A stretch of DNA of 64,000 nucleotides from Oxyruncus cristatus (Eukaryota; Chordata; Aves; Passeriformes; Cotingidae). The stretch lies in NCBI GenBank assembly GCA_013399855.1, contig VXAY01000115.1, positions 1,040,333-1,104,332 on the forward strand, in the 5' to 3' direction. Below the pieces are notes generated by a model, which saw only the letters and a program-made list of their open reading frames with translations, was not told where the DNA came from and did no database searches. The position numbers and the translations under genes were made by a program. Of this stretch, positions 12,091 through 25,600 are shown piece by piece (position 1 is the stretch's first letter; each line of letters starts with the position of its first letter).

Positions 12091-14903
12091 ATTGTAATGT
12101 AGAAAGAAAATAAGAACTCAGAGAGGGGCATAAACAAAGTCCATCTTGTAAGCAATAGTTCCCTTTGGTATTCAAAGTGAGCTTCCTCATCAGTTCATTA
12201 AGGTCAGGTGACATGGGATGTGGAAGACTTCTTTCACCTAAGTAAATAAGGAGCAAAGAAACAAATAGAGGGAACAGCTCTCTCTCTTCCTCCTTTGGAA
12301 GATCTCTCTGCTTCACGGAGTGCTTGGCACTGGGATCTAACAGTGCAGTGAACACACCTCCTCCTCATGCATCTCTCTTTGCTCTCACACTGAGATCCAG
12401 TGGTATACACTGGGATACCTTTGGAACACACCTGTCTTTGAGAAGGGCCTATTTCTTTTCTGTTTGAACACAAGGCACTTGTTTGCTGAACAGTAATAAC
12501 TAATTGCAGAACCTCATTACAAGTAATTACGTACTCCATTATGCCTTTCCCAAACTAACTCTTGGAACTTACCACTATTATCATTAACTTACAAGCACCT
12601 CAACAGCTCTTGCAATAAAACGAAATTTATTACTTAAAACGACAAAGGAAGGAAAAAAAGAACGAAAAATCCCACAAACCAACCACAAATACTCAGAAAA
12701 CACCAAAAACCCCCTAGCAAACGGTGGCTTCCCATGTGTGGTCTCACATTGCCCCCTACTGGCTCCCACTCCTGTGCCCTCAGTGCTAAAATGGCTTGGA
12801 ATAATAAAAGGGCTGTGAAGCAGAGAGGAAGAGCAGCAAGAGAGTACAGGTTGATGCAGGAACACAACACACGTGTTACAGGTGAGGCAGGGAATATTAT
12901 TGTGCCCCAGCATCACCCACGCACAGGCAAATAAAAACCAGCCTGGATTTTTTGGCTCTAAATCAACCGGCTCTCACCAACCTCCTCTGGGTCTCTGTAC
13001 GTCCCTGAAGGATGATTTCAGGTCGCTCCTGTGCCACTCCAGGAGAGCAAGCCCTGGGACAGGGGAGGTACGATGGCATCGTGCCCAGGCCTACGTGGCA
13101 GCCGCCTGCCAGCAGCAAGACATGAGCAGGGCATTTAATGCTGGGCAAAATCAGCAAAGAGGGTACACATCCCTCGGGAGACGTGCTTGGGAATATGGAG
13201 AGGGCTGGGGATGGAGGGGAGTGCAGCTACTCATCTACTGCACCCTTCTCGAGCTGCCTGCTGAGCTCACCACGTCACATCTGCCACATGCGTGACACGG
13301 AAATACCGAGCGCCTGGCTGTGTCCCCTTGTGGCAAGAGCCAGCCCTGCAGAAAAGCACCGTCTCTGCAGGTTTCTGCACCATTTCTGCCTCAGATATCA
13401 TCACAGCATTCCCAACTCATAACCAGCCAGGCAAATCATTAGGAGGGTATGCTTTCTGTAACTCTTCTGACCCACCCCGAACTTCCCAGAAAATGAAAGA
13501 CACGTATTTCCCCTCACTGACTCCGATTTTCTAAGTCAATCATGACTGAAAGAAATGCAACAATACTTAGTACTTTTTTGTTTCCCAGATTTTGCCTATT
13601 CAGGCTCTGGAGTTACACCAATCTGTTGCTAGAAAAATAAGGTACCATCACAGCCAATTCAAAACCACCTCAGTCATTCAGCCCATGTATCACAAATACT
13701 TAATTAGCCCATAATGACATGTTTATTTGCAGTTTCGCTTTTGACCAAAGAAATTTCAACTAACAAAGGCAGTTAATTGTAATACAGAAATGAACTCTAG
13801 TAAAGCACAGAAACATTTTAGCAGGAAGGTCACCCAAAACCCTCAGAAGCACAGAGTGCCTGTACTTGCTTTTTCCTCATAAAGGGCAAACCTGGAGTTC
13901 TTTTCCTGAAGCTGGGGGCATTTTAACTGGTTAGAAATTTATGGAAGACAGGACCAGTAAATCCAGTTCCTACCCTCCCCTGTACAAAATCACACAGAGC
14001 TATACTTAAAGTAATAAGGAATATGTAGTTAACGTGATGTTACAGAACCCCAGGAAAAAAAAACCACAAAAATGAAAGGTACTTACATACCTCAATAAGT
14101 AAAAGTATCAAAACAATCCTATCGGAAAAACTCTCTCATGGCCTGGGAATCAGGCTGTTTCCGGAACAAAAAGGCTGACAGGAATTATAACAATCGACCG
14201 ATGCAATAAATAGCAGGGTTGCACAATTCTGGCTTTTCCAGAAAAGAAGCCAAGTGCCTTTTCGTTTTTGTGAGAGAGCACACAGGCCCAGCCCTGCCTG
14301 GTGCAGAAAAGGCATTCTGCTATGGGAGAAACATGGAATAATCCATTTCCCTTCTCTGCTTTTCAACACGACTTCTTGCAAAACACAGTTTCAACCCTTT
14401 TTCTTTCTGATGTCAGGGGAGAAGAGCACATGGAACAGATGTATTAGCCTGCACACGGATAAAAGTTGTATTCCACAAGCACTGCAAAGGAGCTTATCAA
14501 CCCACGAGTCATTTACCTGTTTGCTGAATATATACAAAGAACCCACAAGTGAAAAATAGTTTATATGAACCAACACAGTATTTCACCACCCCTGCCAAAG
14601 CAAACAAACCCTCGGTATTTATCGAGGCACAGCCTTGCCAGTCCCAATGCTGTGCAGGCATGGGGAAGGGAGGACACCAAATATTTGGGATCCGGATTGA
14701 AAAGCAACAGGTTTTTCCTCCGCTCTGCCTCTTGTTCTGTGCTGGGCAGTAATATTGGTTATTAAAGAAAAACTAAGCAGCTGGATGAGGAAAACCTGCT
14801 CGTTTATTTTGGTTTTTTTCTACCAGAGGGTGCAGCTGCCTCAGGATTTGTAAACAGGAAAAAAAACACTCCAAAACAAAAATAAAATTAAAAAAAAACA
14901 ACA

Positions 14904-14932
14904 AACAAACAAACAAACAAAAAACCAAAAAG
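14904..14932 (+). repeat. AAAC microsatellite
   Basis: A short array of about six CAAA units follows an A-rich run. It lies about 120 bases before the assembly gap. Confidence 0.8.
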
Positions 14933-15052
14933 GAACTTTTTAGCTCAGCTTAGATCAGCAGCCAGGGAAAGATTAGGTTATTTCCAAAGGTGGTGCAATA
15001 AAGCTAAACTGCGGTTGCTTAAAGCAAACAACCACATATTTTTAAATAATCA

Positions 15053-15091
15053 NNNNNNNNNNNNNNNNNNNNNNNNNNNNNNNNNNNNNNN
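15053..15091. other. Assembly gap (39 N)
   Basis: A run of 39 N separates the AT-rich intergenic DNA from the TIFA promoter region. Its true length is unknown from the sequence. Confidence 0.99.
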
Positions 15092-15179
15092 CTTAAGGGC
15101 AGGCATCATCAGGTTCAACAGTTACGCTTGTGATGTGACTCTCACTAGTGTATTTTATTCTTGAAAGTGTTCCTTTGGG

Positions 15180-15770
15180 GGTGCAAATTATTTTGCCCGA
15201 TACCTGAGCCCGCGGACCCTGGATCTGCTCCCCGACGCGGCTGTGGGCACGACACTTTCAGATGCCCGCGTAAAAACCCCGGGCGCAGCTGGAAAATCTC
15301 AAATTTCTTTCGGTTTATTCACTATAATAAATAATGTAACTTTTTACCGTTTTTTTTTTTGGAGGGGGGGTGTTTGTTTGTTTTCCGGAAAATTAAGCTC
15401 AACTTCCGGCCCCGCCGTGCCCTCAGCGCCGCCCGCCTCAGCTCTTCCCGCCTCCCGCCGGCTCCGGGGAGAGTTACCGGGCGTGAGGAGCCGCTGGAAG
15501 CCCTTGGCAGGAGCCGGAGCCCCGATCCCGGCAGGTGAGGAGGCGGGCGGAGGTGAGGGAGGGGAAGGAAGGACGGAAGGAGGCGGGATGGATCGCCGGG
15601 TGTGTGCACAACCAGGGTGTGTGCAGGCGGTTCCGAGGGAGGCGGTGGGTTCGGTCGGGAGGATCGCGGGCTGGGGGAGCCTCAGTGCTCCGCGTCGTTC
15701 TCCTGCCTCTGGAAATGGGGATAATGGCGCTTCACCGCCGGAGAGGATGAGATGAGATCGCGGTTTGTTT
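15180..15770 (+). promoter_or_regulatory. TIFA: CpG-rich promoter region with putative non-coding exon 1 of TIFA
   Basis: GC- and CpG-rich DNA upstream of the TIFA coding exon. A good donor, CCCGGCAG|GTGAGG, puts a possible 3' end of a non-coding first exon at 15534. That fits the two-exon human gene, whose coding sequence is entirely in exon 2. Another possible donor lies near 15868 (CTCTCTA|GTAAGT). The island may also drive ALPK1 in the opposite direction, since no 5' exon of ALPK1 was found nearer to its coding exon. The transcription start is not determined. Confidence 0.55.
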
Positions 15771-17918
15771 GTCTCGAACGAAAAAGGTGCAGAGAACGGC
15801 AGGGAGAGGAGCTGTGGGAGAAGGCTGGATTCAACTGGAGAAAGTTTCCTTCTGTCCAAAACACTCTCTAGTAAGTAAAACCTCCTTCAGCAATTACATG
15901 ATAGTATGTTAAGTATGTTCAACCTCGATAAACCTTTTCGGGCAGGCCGGGGCAGGTGGGGTGGAGATGCCTGAGGTGGTACACGAGGATAGATAGATAG
16001 ATAACAGGGTCTGTGGGTGCTGCTGGAGCAACTGTGGCTGTTCTTCGCTAATAAATGTAGCCACTTGTAAAATTCATTAACCCGTGAATAAAGCCAGTGT
16101 TTTGCATTGATCTGATACACCGTTGTGTACACTTCAGGTTTCTCAAAACGTGTCTTTCTATTCCTGTGTTTTGCCTACTCCTGGTGCATTTCAGAAACCA
16201 GTTAACAAAGATAACTGAAGCAGAACATGCTTTTAAGTTGGTATCAAATTCAGGCCAAGTCTCGAGGCAGAAAACTGTCTCTGTGGGCTGATCTAAGAAC
16301 TGAGTGAAAGGACTTGGTGGTTTTCCCCTCTCACCAAAAATGACCTCATGTAATATCCCCTTATTGGTGCAAAACAGGAAAGGGCAGAACTAGACAAAGA
16401 GACAGTCCCTGCTGCTCACAGAGCTGCTTCCAGCATACTGGAGCTGAGGAATCTACCAGGAGGAAGGATGGATGCTGCTGCCACCGCAGCTTGTCTCACA
16501 GATGGCAAAGGAATAACCTGCCATCAGGGTGTCTCTCTCTGTATTCCTGCCAAAAGCACAGATGACATTTCCTAGTTCATTTTAATGTGAGCTCTACTTG
16601 AAATTTTCTGTTTCTTTCATCATCTGCACTGCTGTAATCTACTCCAGTAAGCAAGCTGAGCTACTCTGAGTGTCAGAACTGCTGCTGGTTTTGTGTTAAA
16701 GGTGTAAGAAGGAAGTGGTTTTGAGCTTTCACACAGAAAATGATGCACTGACACACCACCATTCATTGTGCTTGGTGTTTACGTACAGTGGCATAAATGA
16801 GCCTTAAAAAACACAGGTCAACTCCATCATCACAAAACACAATCATCATTTAATTGCAGTGGTGAATCACCTACTCATAAAAACCCCCAGATTAAATTGT
16901 AAGCATTGAGAGAGCTCAAGATCTGTGTAAGACACATTGGGAACTCATTGCAATCCAGAAGGAGAAACATGACAAACATCTGCACTGTATGAAACCAGTT
17001 AAATGGATGCTCACACGTTTCCCTGGTGAGTAGCTGGAAACTCACTCTCTGATTCCTACTTGAAGTGCCAAGACTTTTCTCTCTTTAGACTCGGTTTCAG
17101 TGCAGGAAGACACTGGCCTTGCCTTTGTGGAGGAATAGATCACAGTGTTCCCTTAGGTGCCTCAGATTCTATTAGGATGCACTGCAGTCGCTGAGACTTT
17201 GAAACAGAATTTAATTCATGGTCAAGCATCTCTGTGCTGCATGTGAGATGCTTAAAAAACACACACACACAGAACCAACCAAAGCCAAGAAAAGTTACTT
17301 ATTTTTAGTTCTGCACCAGATAGCTGTGATTTTCCAGTGGGGAATGGGGAAATACCTAGAGCTGGTGACAATTCCTCATTTAGGTCTTGAGAAGACTCCA
17401 GCTGTTGCATTCACTTTACATACTGTCAGAGCAGTCACTTCTAAACACTGTTCAGTTTCATGCAAGAGGTAAATTCTGACCCAAGAGCGGTTGCTTTATA
17501 CATATTTGAATTATTACTGCCTACAGACAGATTGGTTGTAAAAGTCATTTGATACCTTCTAGTCACAGGACTACACCGAGAGCAGAGTACAGAGGCACAG
17601 ACAGTACCTGCTCCATTTTACTGCTCCATTTTAAGCCCATGGAGTAAATCTTACTGCTAAATGACATATTTCTTGCAAAGACAAATCTACCTGTGAGATC
17701 CTCACGAAGAGCTTCTTGGCAGCGGGTGTTTCTCAGAGTTCTAAACTCTCGGTTCTTTGCTCCAGTGCTTTCATCACATTTAGTGTCAGCCATTTTGCTA
17801 TAAATTCTATGCAGTTGCTACACAGTAGCACATGAAGTGTTTTAATGGCACACTGAACCCAGTTTGTTTGGCTCCACAGTGATTCCATGCTGTGATTTTA
17901 CCTCTCTCTTGTTCTGAG
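15535..17918 (+). other. TIFA: Putative TIFA intron 1
   Basis: The interval between the proposed non-coding exon 1 donor and the acceptor TCTTGTTCTGAG just upstream of the TIFA start. No coding exon is recognisable. It contains a short CA repeat near 17261-17270. Confidence 0.5.
15990..16005 (+). repeat. GATA microsatellite
   Basis: About four GATA units in the putative TIFA intron 1; short simple repeat. Confidence 0.75.
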
Positions 17919-17931
17919 GACTCTTTTCATC

Positions 17932-18495
17932 ATGACCTCCTTTGAAGAAGCCGAGACAGAAGAAACAGTGACGTGCCTCCACATGACCTTTTACCATCCT
18001 TGCCAAGAGGAGAAGATGATGTTTCGCTGTCTGAACTTCTGCAAGCGAGAGCAGGTCAGGGCAGATGAAATGGCCAAGTTCGGCCGCGATTCCAACGTCT
18101 GCCGTTACAACTTGATGGACACTCGTGTCTCTCGGATCCAGTTTTCCCTGCAGTTCTACAGAAAACTCCACAGCTCGGAACACTGCTTTGAGATAAAGAA
18201 CTTGAGCAAGAGAACAAAACTGACTGTGAACCAAACAGAACTGGGTTACTTGAACAAAATCGACCTGCCCTGGAGGTGCATCATCTGTTTTGGGGACTAC
18301 CAGATCTTGGCAGAGATCCAGGAAGGGGAGTCCATGGATTATTTTGAGATTCACCCGCACTTGGCCGAAGCACCAGTCTTACAGGAAAGATCCCTGCCAT
18401 CCCTGCAGCCTATACCTGAGAGTGGCATTTCTTCTTCCATTTTTCTCTGCCAGGACAAAAGCCCCACAGAGATGGATGAAAACGAGCCATGCTAG
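17932..18495 (+). CDS. TIFA: TIFA, TRAF-interacting protein with FHA domain
   Basis: TIFA is the cytosolic adaptor phosphorylated by ALPK1 after ADP-heptose sensing; phospho-Thr9 binds the FHA domain of a neighbouring TIFA, giving oligomers that recruit TRAF6 and activate NF-kB. The 187-codon frame is intact in one exon and starts MTSFEEAETEETVTCLHMT, matching the vertebrate start, with Thr9 in ETEE. The FHA core follows: KFGRDSN with Gly51/Arg52, VSRIQFSL with Ser67, and FEIKNLSKRT with Asn90. The C terminus has the TRAF6-binding motif PTEMDE at residues 178-183. Length is close to the human protein (about 184). The acceptor is probably at 17917-17918, giving a 13-base 5' UTR in this exon. 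It is divergent from ALPK1 and convergent with AP1AR, as in human. No polyadenylation signal was assigned. Confidence 0.96.
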   Translation: MTSFEEAETEETVTCLHMTFYHPCQEEKMMFRCLNFCKREQVRADEMAKFGRDSNVCRYNLMDTRVSRIQFSLQFYRKLHSSEHCFEIKNLSKRTKLTVNQTELGYLNKIDLPWRCIICFGDYQILAEIQEGESMDYFEIHPHLAEAPVLQERSLPSLQPIPESGISSSIFLCQDKSPTEMDENEPC

Positions 18496-21400
18496 CAGGG
18501 AGAAGGAGGCTGGATCGGATTTTGCAGCCTGCACAACTTCCAACACGGAAAGCTGTCACCTCAGTCCAGTATTCTTGTCGGTTCTCACCCCTGCACATCA
18601 GTCTTCTTACTTGGTGTTTTCAGCACGGGCATTCCAGAACGGACTTTGTTCCGCACAGGAACAGATTCCTGGCACTGCCTTCACGAGGGCATAAGTGCTC
18701 CCTGATCACCAGTTTGGTGGACAGTGAGATCACCAGTCTGGGAGGTTGTGATCCAGTTAAATCCACGGCAGCAGGTTCCATTCCTGAGCTGTGACCTTGA
18801 AGGGATGTTTAACAGGCATTATTAACACAGAGCATGCACCACAGGGTTTTGGTCCCAGCGAAGGAGGGACATAATTCCTCATTGCATTTGTTATACTTCG
18901 TGCTTTGCTTTTGACATGGAATTCCAAACAGTATTTGCAAGCCTAGGTTGTAACTTCCTGAACTGTGCTACCTGGAAACACTTTGTCAGCATGGTCCTTT
19001 TGAGTTTATGTTTTCATTAACTTCAGAGCAAGATTTTTTTTCTCTCTCGTTTTTTAAAATGAAATCAAATCTGTACTTTTTGCAAGTTAACTGCTCTTGC
19101 TAGTGATGTAAACAAACATGCAGCATCAGTGATCACAGTACATAAAAACCTGGATAAATTTCTTGATAAAAAGCATTTGGTTTTCTAGTAAGGATTTGCT
19201 GTTTTCTACAACCTAAAAGGAATTTATGGGGAGTAAAATTGTTTCCAGATAAGAAATTTTCACTGGCACTGCTCTGGGCTTTCCAAAAGTGCCATTACAC
19301 CATGGTAAGATTTACTAGTTTCCTACCTCTACCACCTCCCAGCCCAAATATTCTAAGTATGTTTCATATTGTTTTAGTGAAGTTTTGCTTTGTCAGGGGC
19401 TCAGGTTTTCATTGGCACTTCCCCCCTCACCAGGTATTTTAGTTTGCTTGAAAGACACACTGGAAAGAATCAGATCATACATAGGAGTTACCCATCTTAT
19501 CATCCCTGCGTATTAGGATGCATTCCAGCATTAATCATTCCAAGAAAACCATAATTATAACAGAGGAGGAACAGCTGAGATGAAGGCAGCCAACCACAGG
19601 CGAGAAGAAGTCATGGGAGAGGCAATGAAACTCAAACACAGGCTTATGTAGGATTTGCCTGTTCATCTCATCCTTGTCAAAAAAATACCTTGGTGCCATC
19701 TTTTCCACTCTTGGGACTAGGCTGTGGTTCATACTTAACTTTTACAGTTCTTCTTCTGAACTTCTCTGGGCTCATGGTATCACTTAAGTGTTGTGATCCA
19801 GTTACTGTTCACTGGCTCTGTCACATAGGACATCAGCCTATGTCACTGATCATATTAACTGCTTACCATTTTTGGGCTCTTACCCAAACAAGAAGTGACA
19901 ACCCCAACCTGAAATTCTCAAGGCAATATATGAACATAAAGAAGCATCTACAAACAGCACTTACCTGAGAAACCTCTGTCTGGTCTGCGCAGTTCAGAGC
20001 GCTGCGTCTCAGCAGATTTAGAGCCAGAGCAGAGCACTCCTTAGGCACATCTCCAGGAACCAGGAGAACACCGTGGGGATGGAAACAAACCCCCCAGCAA
20101 TTTACTGGTTTCCAAGCAACAATGATTTCCACAACTCTATTTACTTGGGCTAAGAATTAACCATGTAAAACGTGCACTAAAAAATGAATCCCAGCGCTGT
20201 GTTGATTTGACCAGCAGAAGTTAATTTACACAAGGAATGTTATTTTACCTTTGAAGTATGAAGGTACAGCTGCTCATTTCCAACAGGCTCCATGCTCCAG
20301 AATTCCTCAGGATCTCCATTATTGCCACTTGTTTAGAGCATCCCTTCCAAAGCAGCAGGTCTCCAGAAGGGACACTGTGGGGTTCAGGAGTTAAGGACAC
20401 AGCTTAAAACCTTCCTTAGCGAGCTGATGCACAGGTAATTTTGGGTAATGTTTTAACAATGCATCTTCACACAGTGGTGGGGGTTTTTTGTTTTTTTGTT
20501 TTTTTTTTTTGGCAGCCCAAAAACCACACAGATAGCACACTGCCAAACGTTAGGAGAGAAAACTATTTTAATGACATTTAAATTTGTACAGATGTGCATT
20601 TTACAGTACCATTGAATCATTTTCACATGAGCTGTTCGTAGAATCTCTCAATCTCTTAAATATCCACAAATACTGAGCATCATTTCCAAAGTCACCAAAG
20701 GTGCACTGAGCTCTGAAAATGTTATTAACCCTGGCTGCAGGACATGCCCATCACAGAAAAAGCTGGAGTCAGCTTTGTTTTTCCTAAGTCACTGTTCATC
20801 CTAAGAGCAGGACCATCAGCTAATGGACTTCCTCCAGGCATGGTCAGGACAAGGCTCGTGGTCACTTGGCCAGGGAAAGGAGTGACCAGCGCAGGGGAGG
20901 TGACGGCTTCAGCAGGTAAAAAAAAATGTGTTATTTACACCTTGAGGAAGTTGCCTTCATTCCCAGCAGGAATATCTTATACAAAGAAACGTCCAGGAGA
21001 AGTCACACAGCAGTAGCTTAGGCCAAACCCAAAATATACAGTTGATGTGTACAAACTTTTAAAGCTCCTTACAGGCATTGCAAATGTAAATAACGACAGT
21101 GAAGTATTTTCAGAGACATGGCTACAACTGAAATCAAGGGGTGGAATGTTACCAGCAGGGTTTATCTGTTCTTTCATGTTATTTGTATGTATTTAATCCA
21201 CGTGTGCAGTAGTTTTGTTCCCTATCCACACTGTAATGTCCCAAATATTCTGTATAGTCTCAGATGATTTAAACCAACAGCACAACTTTCACCAACAAAT
21301 TCAGTTCTGATGATGATGATAAAGGTTTGTTACTTCTCACAGCGTGTTCCTTCTACTCCACAACGGTGAAGTTACACCCCCATCGCCCTTTTTTCCGCCA

Positions 21401-22687
21401 TGGAAAAATGAAACAGCTACACAAAATAACAGGAGAGTAGAATGGCTTTACTTCGAAACTTGAAACTTTGGGGAAAGCTTGAGATCTACAAGTGTCTGGC
21501 AGGTCATCTTTTTTTTTTTTTTTAAAAAAAAAAGTATAACTTACATGAAGTATCAGGGGAGACCACACAGCACTTGACACCAGATGTGCAGTCACTGAAA
21601 CCTCCTTGAATTTCAGCCCGTATTTGCAGGATTCACCATCCAGTTTAGAGGCACAGGAAAGGCAGAGCACTTAAACACACCATTAAAACATCAACTTTTT
21701 TTCCCTGTCTTTTTAAAATGCAGAGATAGAAATTCAGTCTTTAGGTCCTCATTCTTCTCATCCCTCCCCCAGGTTCACTCACAGAATGTTGATACCAGTT
21801 GTTCCAGTCCGGCTGAATTACAAATATTCCACAACTGAAGAATTTTAAGGACCCTGCAGCAGGGGAGGGGCAGGGAAATCAAGACTTTGGTCCTTCCAGT
21901 TCTCTACTAGACACTGGTTAAAACTGCCAGTTTATTGACACATGAAGAATTTCTCTTTTCATTTTATTTTCGTTTTTCTATCTAGCGCACGCTTACTAAG
22001 TCTGGCATATTATACAAGACAATACCTTACCTACCTGATGATTTTTACTATATTCACTGAGGTTAACCGTGCTTGGCATAAAATAATTAAAAAAAAAAAA
22101 TAATAAAATAAATGGGAAAAGGACAACACAAGGCTAGGAAGACTTTTAAGCTTGGCAGGGAAAAGTATGCAAATTGCCACGTGTCAGATTTGTTGTGCAG
22201 CTCTTGCTGCACCCTCTAAATAGCTGAGAAGCAAGTCAAAAAGCACAGACTGGAAATAAAAATTTTTTTAAATTATTTCTCTATATTCAAGTATTACATA
22301 AATTATATAAGACTTTCTGACAAAAATATTAGGCCAATGATGAATGTTGAAAACAAAAATCAGTATAAACACCGAGAGGAAAAAAAAGGCAAGTTAAAAT
22401 ATAGATATGTCAAGCCATGAAGCTTCAATTAGTGCAGATAATTTTATATTAAATCCAGATACCCAGAAATATACACAACAGAATCATCCCAGTTTTCACA
22501 AAAGTTGAGAAGGTAGATGATAAAATTGCACTTAATTCTGAACTAATTCAGACAGCAAGTCATTCCCATCTTCCTTGCTGATCCATGTAGAAGAAAAGGG
22601 GAAGCGGGTTACAAAAGAGCAAAGTGGCTTTGTACATTCTCTTTCCCTTTCCAACATTTGGTCACAAACGGGGGCCGTGCAGTGTCA
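18496..22687. other. TIFA/AP1AR convergent 3' region
   Basis: Between the stop codons of the convergent genes TIFA and AP1AR; it should contain both 3' UTRs. On the minus strand AATAAA occurs at 21931-21936 and 21963-21968, candidate AP1AR polyadenylation signals. Simple sequence includes T-rich tracts near 20488-20511, a short GAT repeat near 21310-21320, a T/A tract at 21510-21532 and an A-rich tract near 22087-22100. No other gene is supported. Confidence 0.5.
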
Positions 22688-25600
22688 CTATCTGTCCTGG
22701 TGGTCGGAATCCGACAGCCTCACGTCCGAGGCAGACAATTCCAGGACGGGATTCACGAACCCGGCGTACTCGGAATTGCCGTTGTCGTCCATCTCGGCGC
22801 TAACAAAGTCATTCTCCCACTCCAAGCCATTGGAATCGTCGGAGGCGGAGGCTGGGTGGCTTCCTGTCTTCCTGCTGTTGAATTTCAGGGCTGCCCTGAG
22901 GATGTCCTCCTCCGTTTTGGAGCGTTCCCTCATTGGGATCATCCTGTTCATCCCTGGGATTTAAAGACACGTTCGTTAGAAACATCATTTTGAGGGAATC
23001 ACCTTTATGTTCCTGCGAGAAGAAACACAGCTAAAATTTGGATTCCTTGGTCTAGGAAAGGTCTTCAGTTTGTCTGGAATTTATTTCAGATGTATGTGTA
23101 TTTAATTTCACACAAAATAAGGCGAAACGTTGCTCTGAGAACTGCCCAAAGACATGCAAAATTCTATTAATTTGGTCACTAATTACAGACTTTCTCATGG
23201 CCTATCAAAACCCTCCCCAACCTCTGGAAAGGTAAAAAAAAAAAGCACCATAAATCCTCCCCTTATTCACGGGAGTCCTTGTACATTCCTAAATAAACTC
23301 CCCTTTTAAATCTGGAGTAACTAATTATTATTAAAAAGTTACACATTGCAACTGAAATTGCACAACATTTTGGGGAAAAAAAATATCCAAGAGACGAACT
23401 GTTCCCTTCATCAGACTGAAATCACAGATTTCATGTTCATGTTCCACAGGTCTTTCCAAGCAGCTAAATAATAGTATAATATACAGCGCTAAACATTTAA
23501 CCTCCACACAGGCTGTCAGAAACAGTGCATTAAATTAAAAAAAAAAAAAATCAGCTGAGCATTGGCTAAAAGAAATCCTGATTTTTGGTGAGCTTTTCGG
23601 GAGTCAAGGTCTCAAAATTCTGGATAAACTTGGAAATACAACAAGAGCTTTTGCAGATTTACTGAATAAAACAGAAATTATCTGTAACACGCAGCAGCAG
23701 CAATGAGGACAGCTGGGATATTCACTGGAATATAGATGTAAGTTCCCAGTAAAAGTTACAGGAAAAGTAATTAGGGTTTTTCCCAAAATAGTCCAGTCAA
23801 GACTCCTGACCAACTTCCACATTTTAAGAAGAAGAACAAGCCATTCCTTCTGCTCCTGCCTCATGAGAGGGCAGCATTTCTCTTCCATTAGTTTTGTTGG
23901 GAGTTTACAAGTCCATTCCACAAAATGCAGGGAGAGGCATCTACTGAAGGCCCCAGATAAATTCATTCATTTACTGGGGCTACGTCCACATTTATCAAAA
24001 TAAGGAATTCTCTCGGTAAAAATAATTTACAGTTTAATCATTACAGACTGGCCAGAAATTCCATTAAGTTTTAAATCGCCCTCCCCTTTGCAAAATGATG
24101 AATTCACAATCAACACAGCTGCCAACATTTGTGATTTATAAATTCAGAATGAAAGTGAATTAATAAACACCTTCTTCATCTTCCCACTCTAAGTCTAACG
24201 AGGTGCTGTCGTCGTTCCCACTCACTGATTTGGTTTTGGTCATCAAGTCACAACTGCTCTCCGTGTTGGGCGTCAGCACTGTGGCATCAGAGGAGAGCCC
24301 TACGTAAAACAAATAAAATGGCTTTTTAATTCGTAATCATACTTGAATTCGAGGTTCAATATGCAAAAGTAAACTTTTAAATTAAGCCTTTGTTGCGCTT
24401 TGTGGCCCTTCAAACCTCAGGAACATTGGAAAAGGCACTTTGAAGCATTTTCAGTAGATTTTTAATAGTCATCTTCAGTAAGAGATTATCTAATTAGAAC
24501 TAGAGAGGAATTTAATGAGCTGTAAGCTGGACTTGTATGAAGACTTGTAAAAAAAACCCCCAAAATCAACCCTCTCCCCCCAAAAAAACAAATTACTGGC
24601 AATATTTCCTCAAGAATTGCCATCAGTCCTCAAATTTCTTAGATCATTGTACTGTCATCACAATTTGGTGGATAAAAGTTTATAAAATTGCTTTCCCCTA
24701 AATTGGTGGAATTTTTAAATATAGGCAACCAAATTCCCTCTTGCGCTGCATTAGGGAAAAAAAATTAACCATTACTAGGATGCTAACTGCTTTGCTAAGA
24801 GATGATTTTAAAAAAGCTATAAAGGCACCTCTGCCTCTTTAATAATACACAGTCAGGTTTGACAAGAAAAGTTCACCCCTATCTTCTCTATCCATCAGAT
24901 AAAAAGATGGATTGGATTTTTTGACACGGATCTACGCATACACAACTTAGAGAGAAAAATAAAAATTAATTATGTTTATCCAGAGAAAGAAGTAGCACTC
25001 TGTGCTCCTCAGAGTATTTTAAGACGGGCATAAGGAAAGGAAGACTTACTGCTACTTCGAAAAGCTTCATACTGGAATTTTGTATTCCTTAAGAAAGGAT
25101 CGAGATCTTCCTCTGCCACAGAGCTGTGGGAACAACGCACAGTTTTTTAGCTTTCTGAACCCCTAAGGGTGCCCTAAAAAATGTTAATCCACATGCCCCC
25201 CAGCTCTGTGCTACAAAGCACATACACCTTGAACTAAATTCTTCATAAAGTGATCTAGAAAATGCCTTTGTGTTCCTATTCATCACATCCTCTCCCAGCC
25301 TGTGCTCAGTTTTTAGTAGTATTTTCAGCTAAAAATGAATTAGCTTTCCTCTCAAAAACTCTTCCCCTCTCTTCATCACTGTAGATAAAATCTCCTTAAT
25401 TTTCCATTAAGTTTTTAACTAATGAATTCAAGTCCTGCTACTGCAGTCCTTTGTTTTTAAAATCTGGCTAGTTCCTACTCATACCATAAATCCTCAGTTT
25501 TCCACAGCTCCTTTTCTAACTGCAAACCCTTCCAATCCCCCTCCTCTTCCATGCAAAAACAGGTGTTGGATTTTAACATTTTTTTTCTAAACTCGAGCAC

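Larger units (their letters stand above)
2418..15052. other. ALPK1-TIFA intergenic interval, no coding gene seen
   Basis: About 12.6 kb between the divergent genes ALPK1 and TIFA. No reading frame resembles a known protein family; the longest (8437-9093 plus, 9807-10349 plus, 11804-12355 minus) are low-complexity or lack splice and family support. Recognisable repeats are few: one CR1 3' end near 8369-8440, A/T homopolymers, a purine-rich block at 11850-12090 and an AAAC microsatellite. AT-rich, non-repetitive stretches near 5400-5650, 6240-6560, 7540-7830, 10360-10640 and 13540-13800 look like candidate conserved regulatory elements. A non-coding 5' exon of ALPK1 is probably somewhere here but was not located. 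Confidence 0.6.

Noticed and set aside
11804..12355. 183-codon minus-strand frame rich in Leu/Ser/Pro/Phe
   Set aside because: Composition artefact of the purine-rich block on the other strand, not a membrane protein gene.
22658..22993. Plus-strand frames of 111-129 codons at 22575-22993
   Set aside because: They are antisense to the last AP1AR exon, whose protein is unmistakable.
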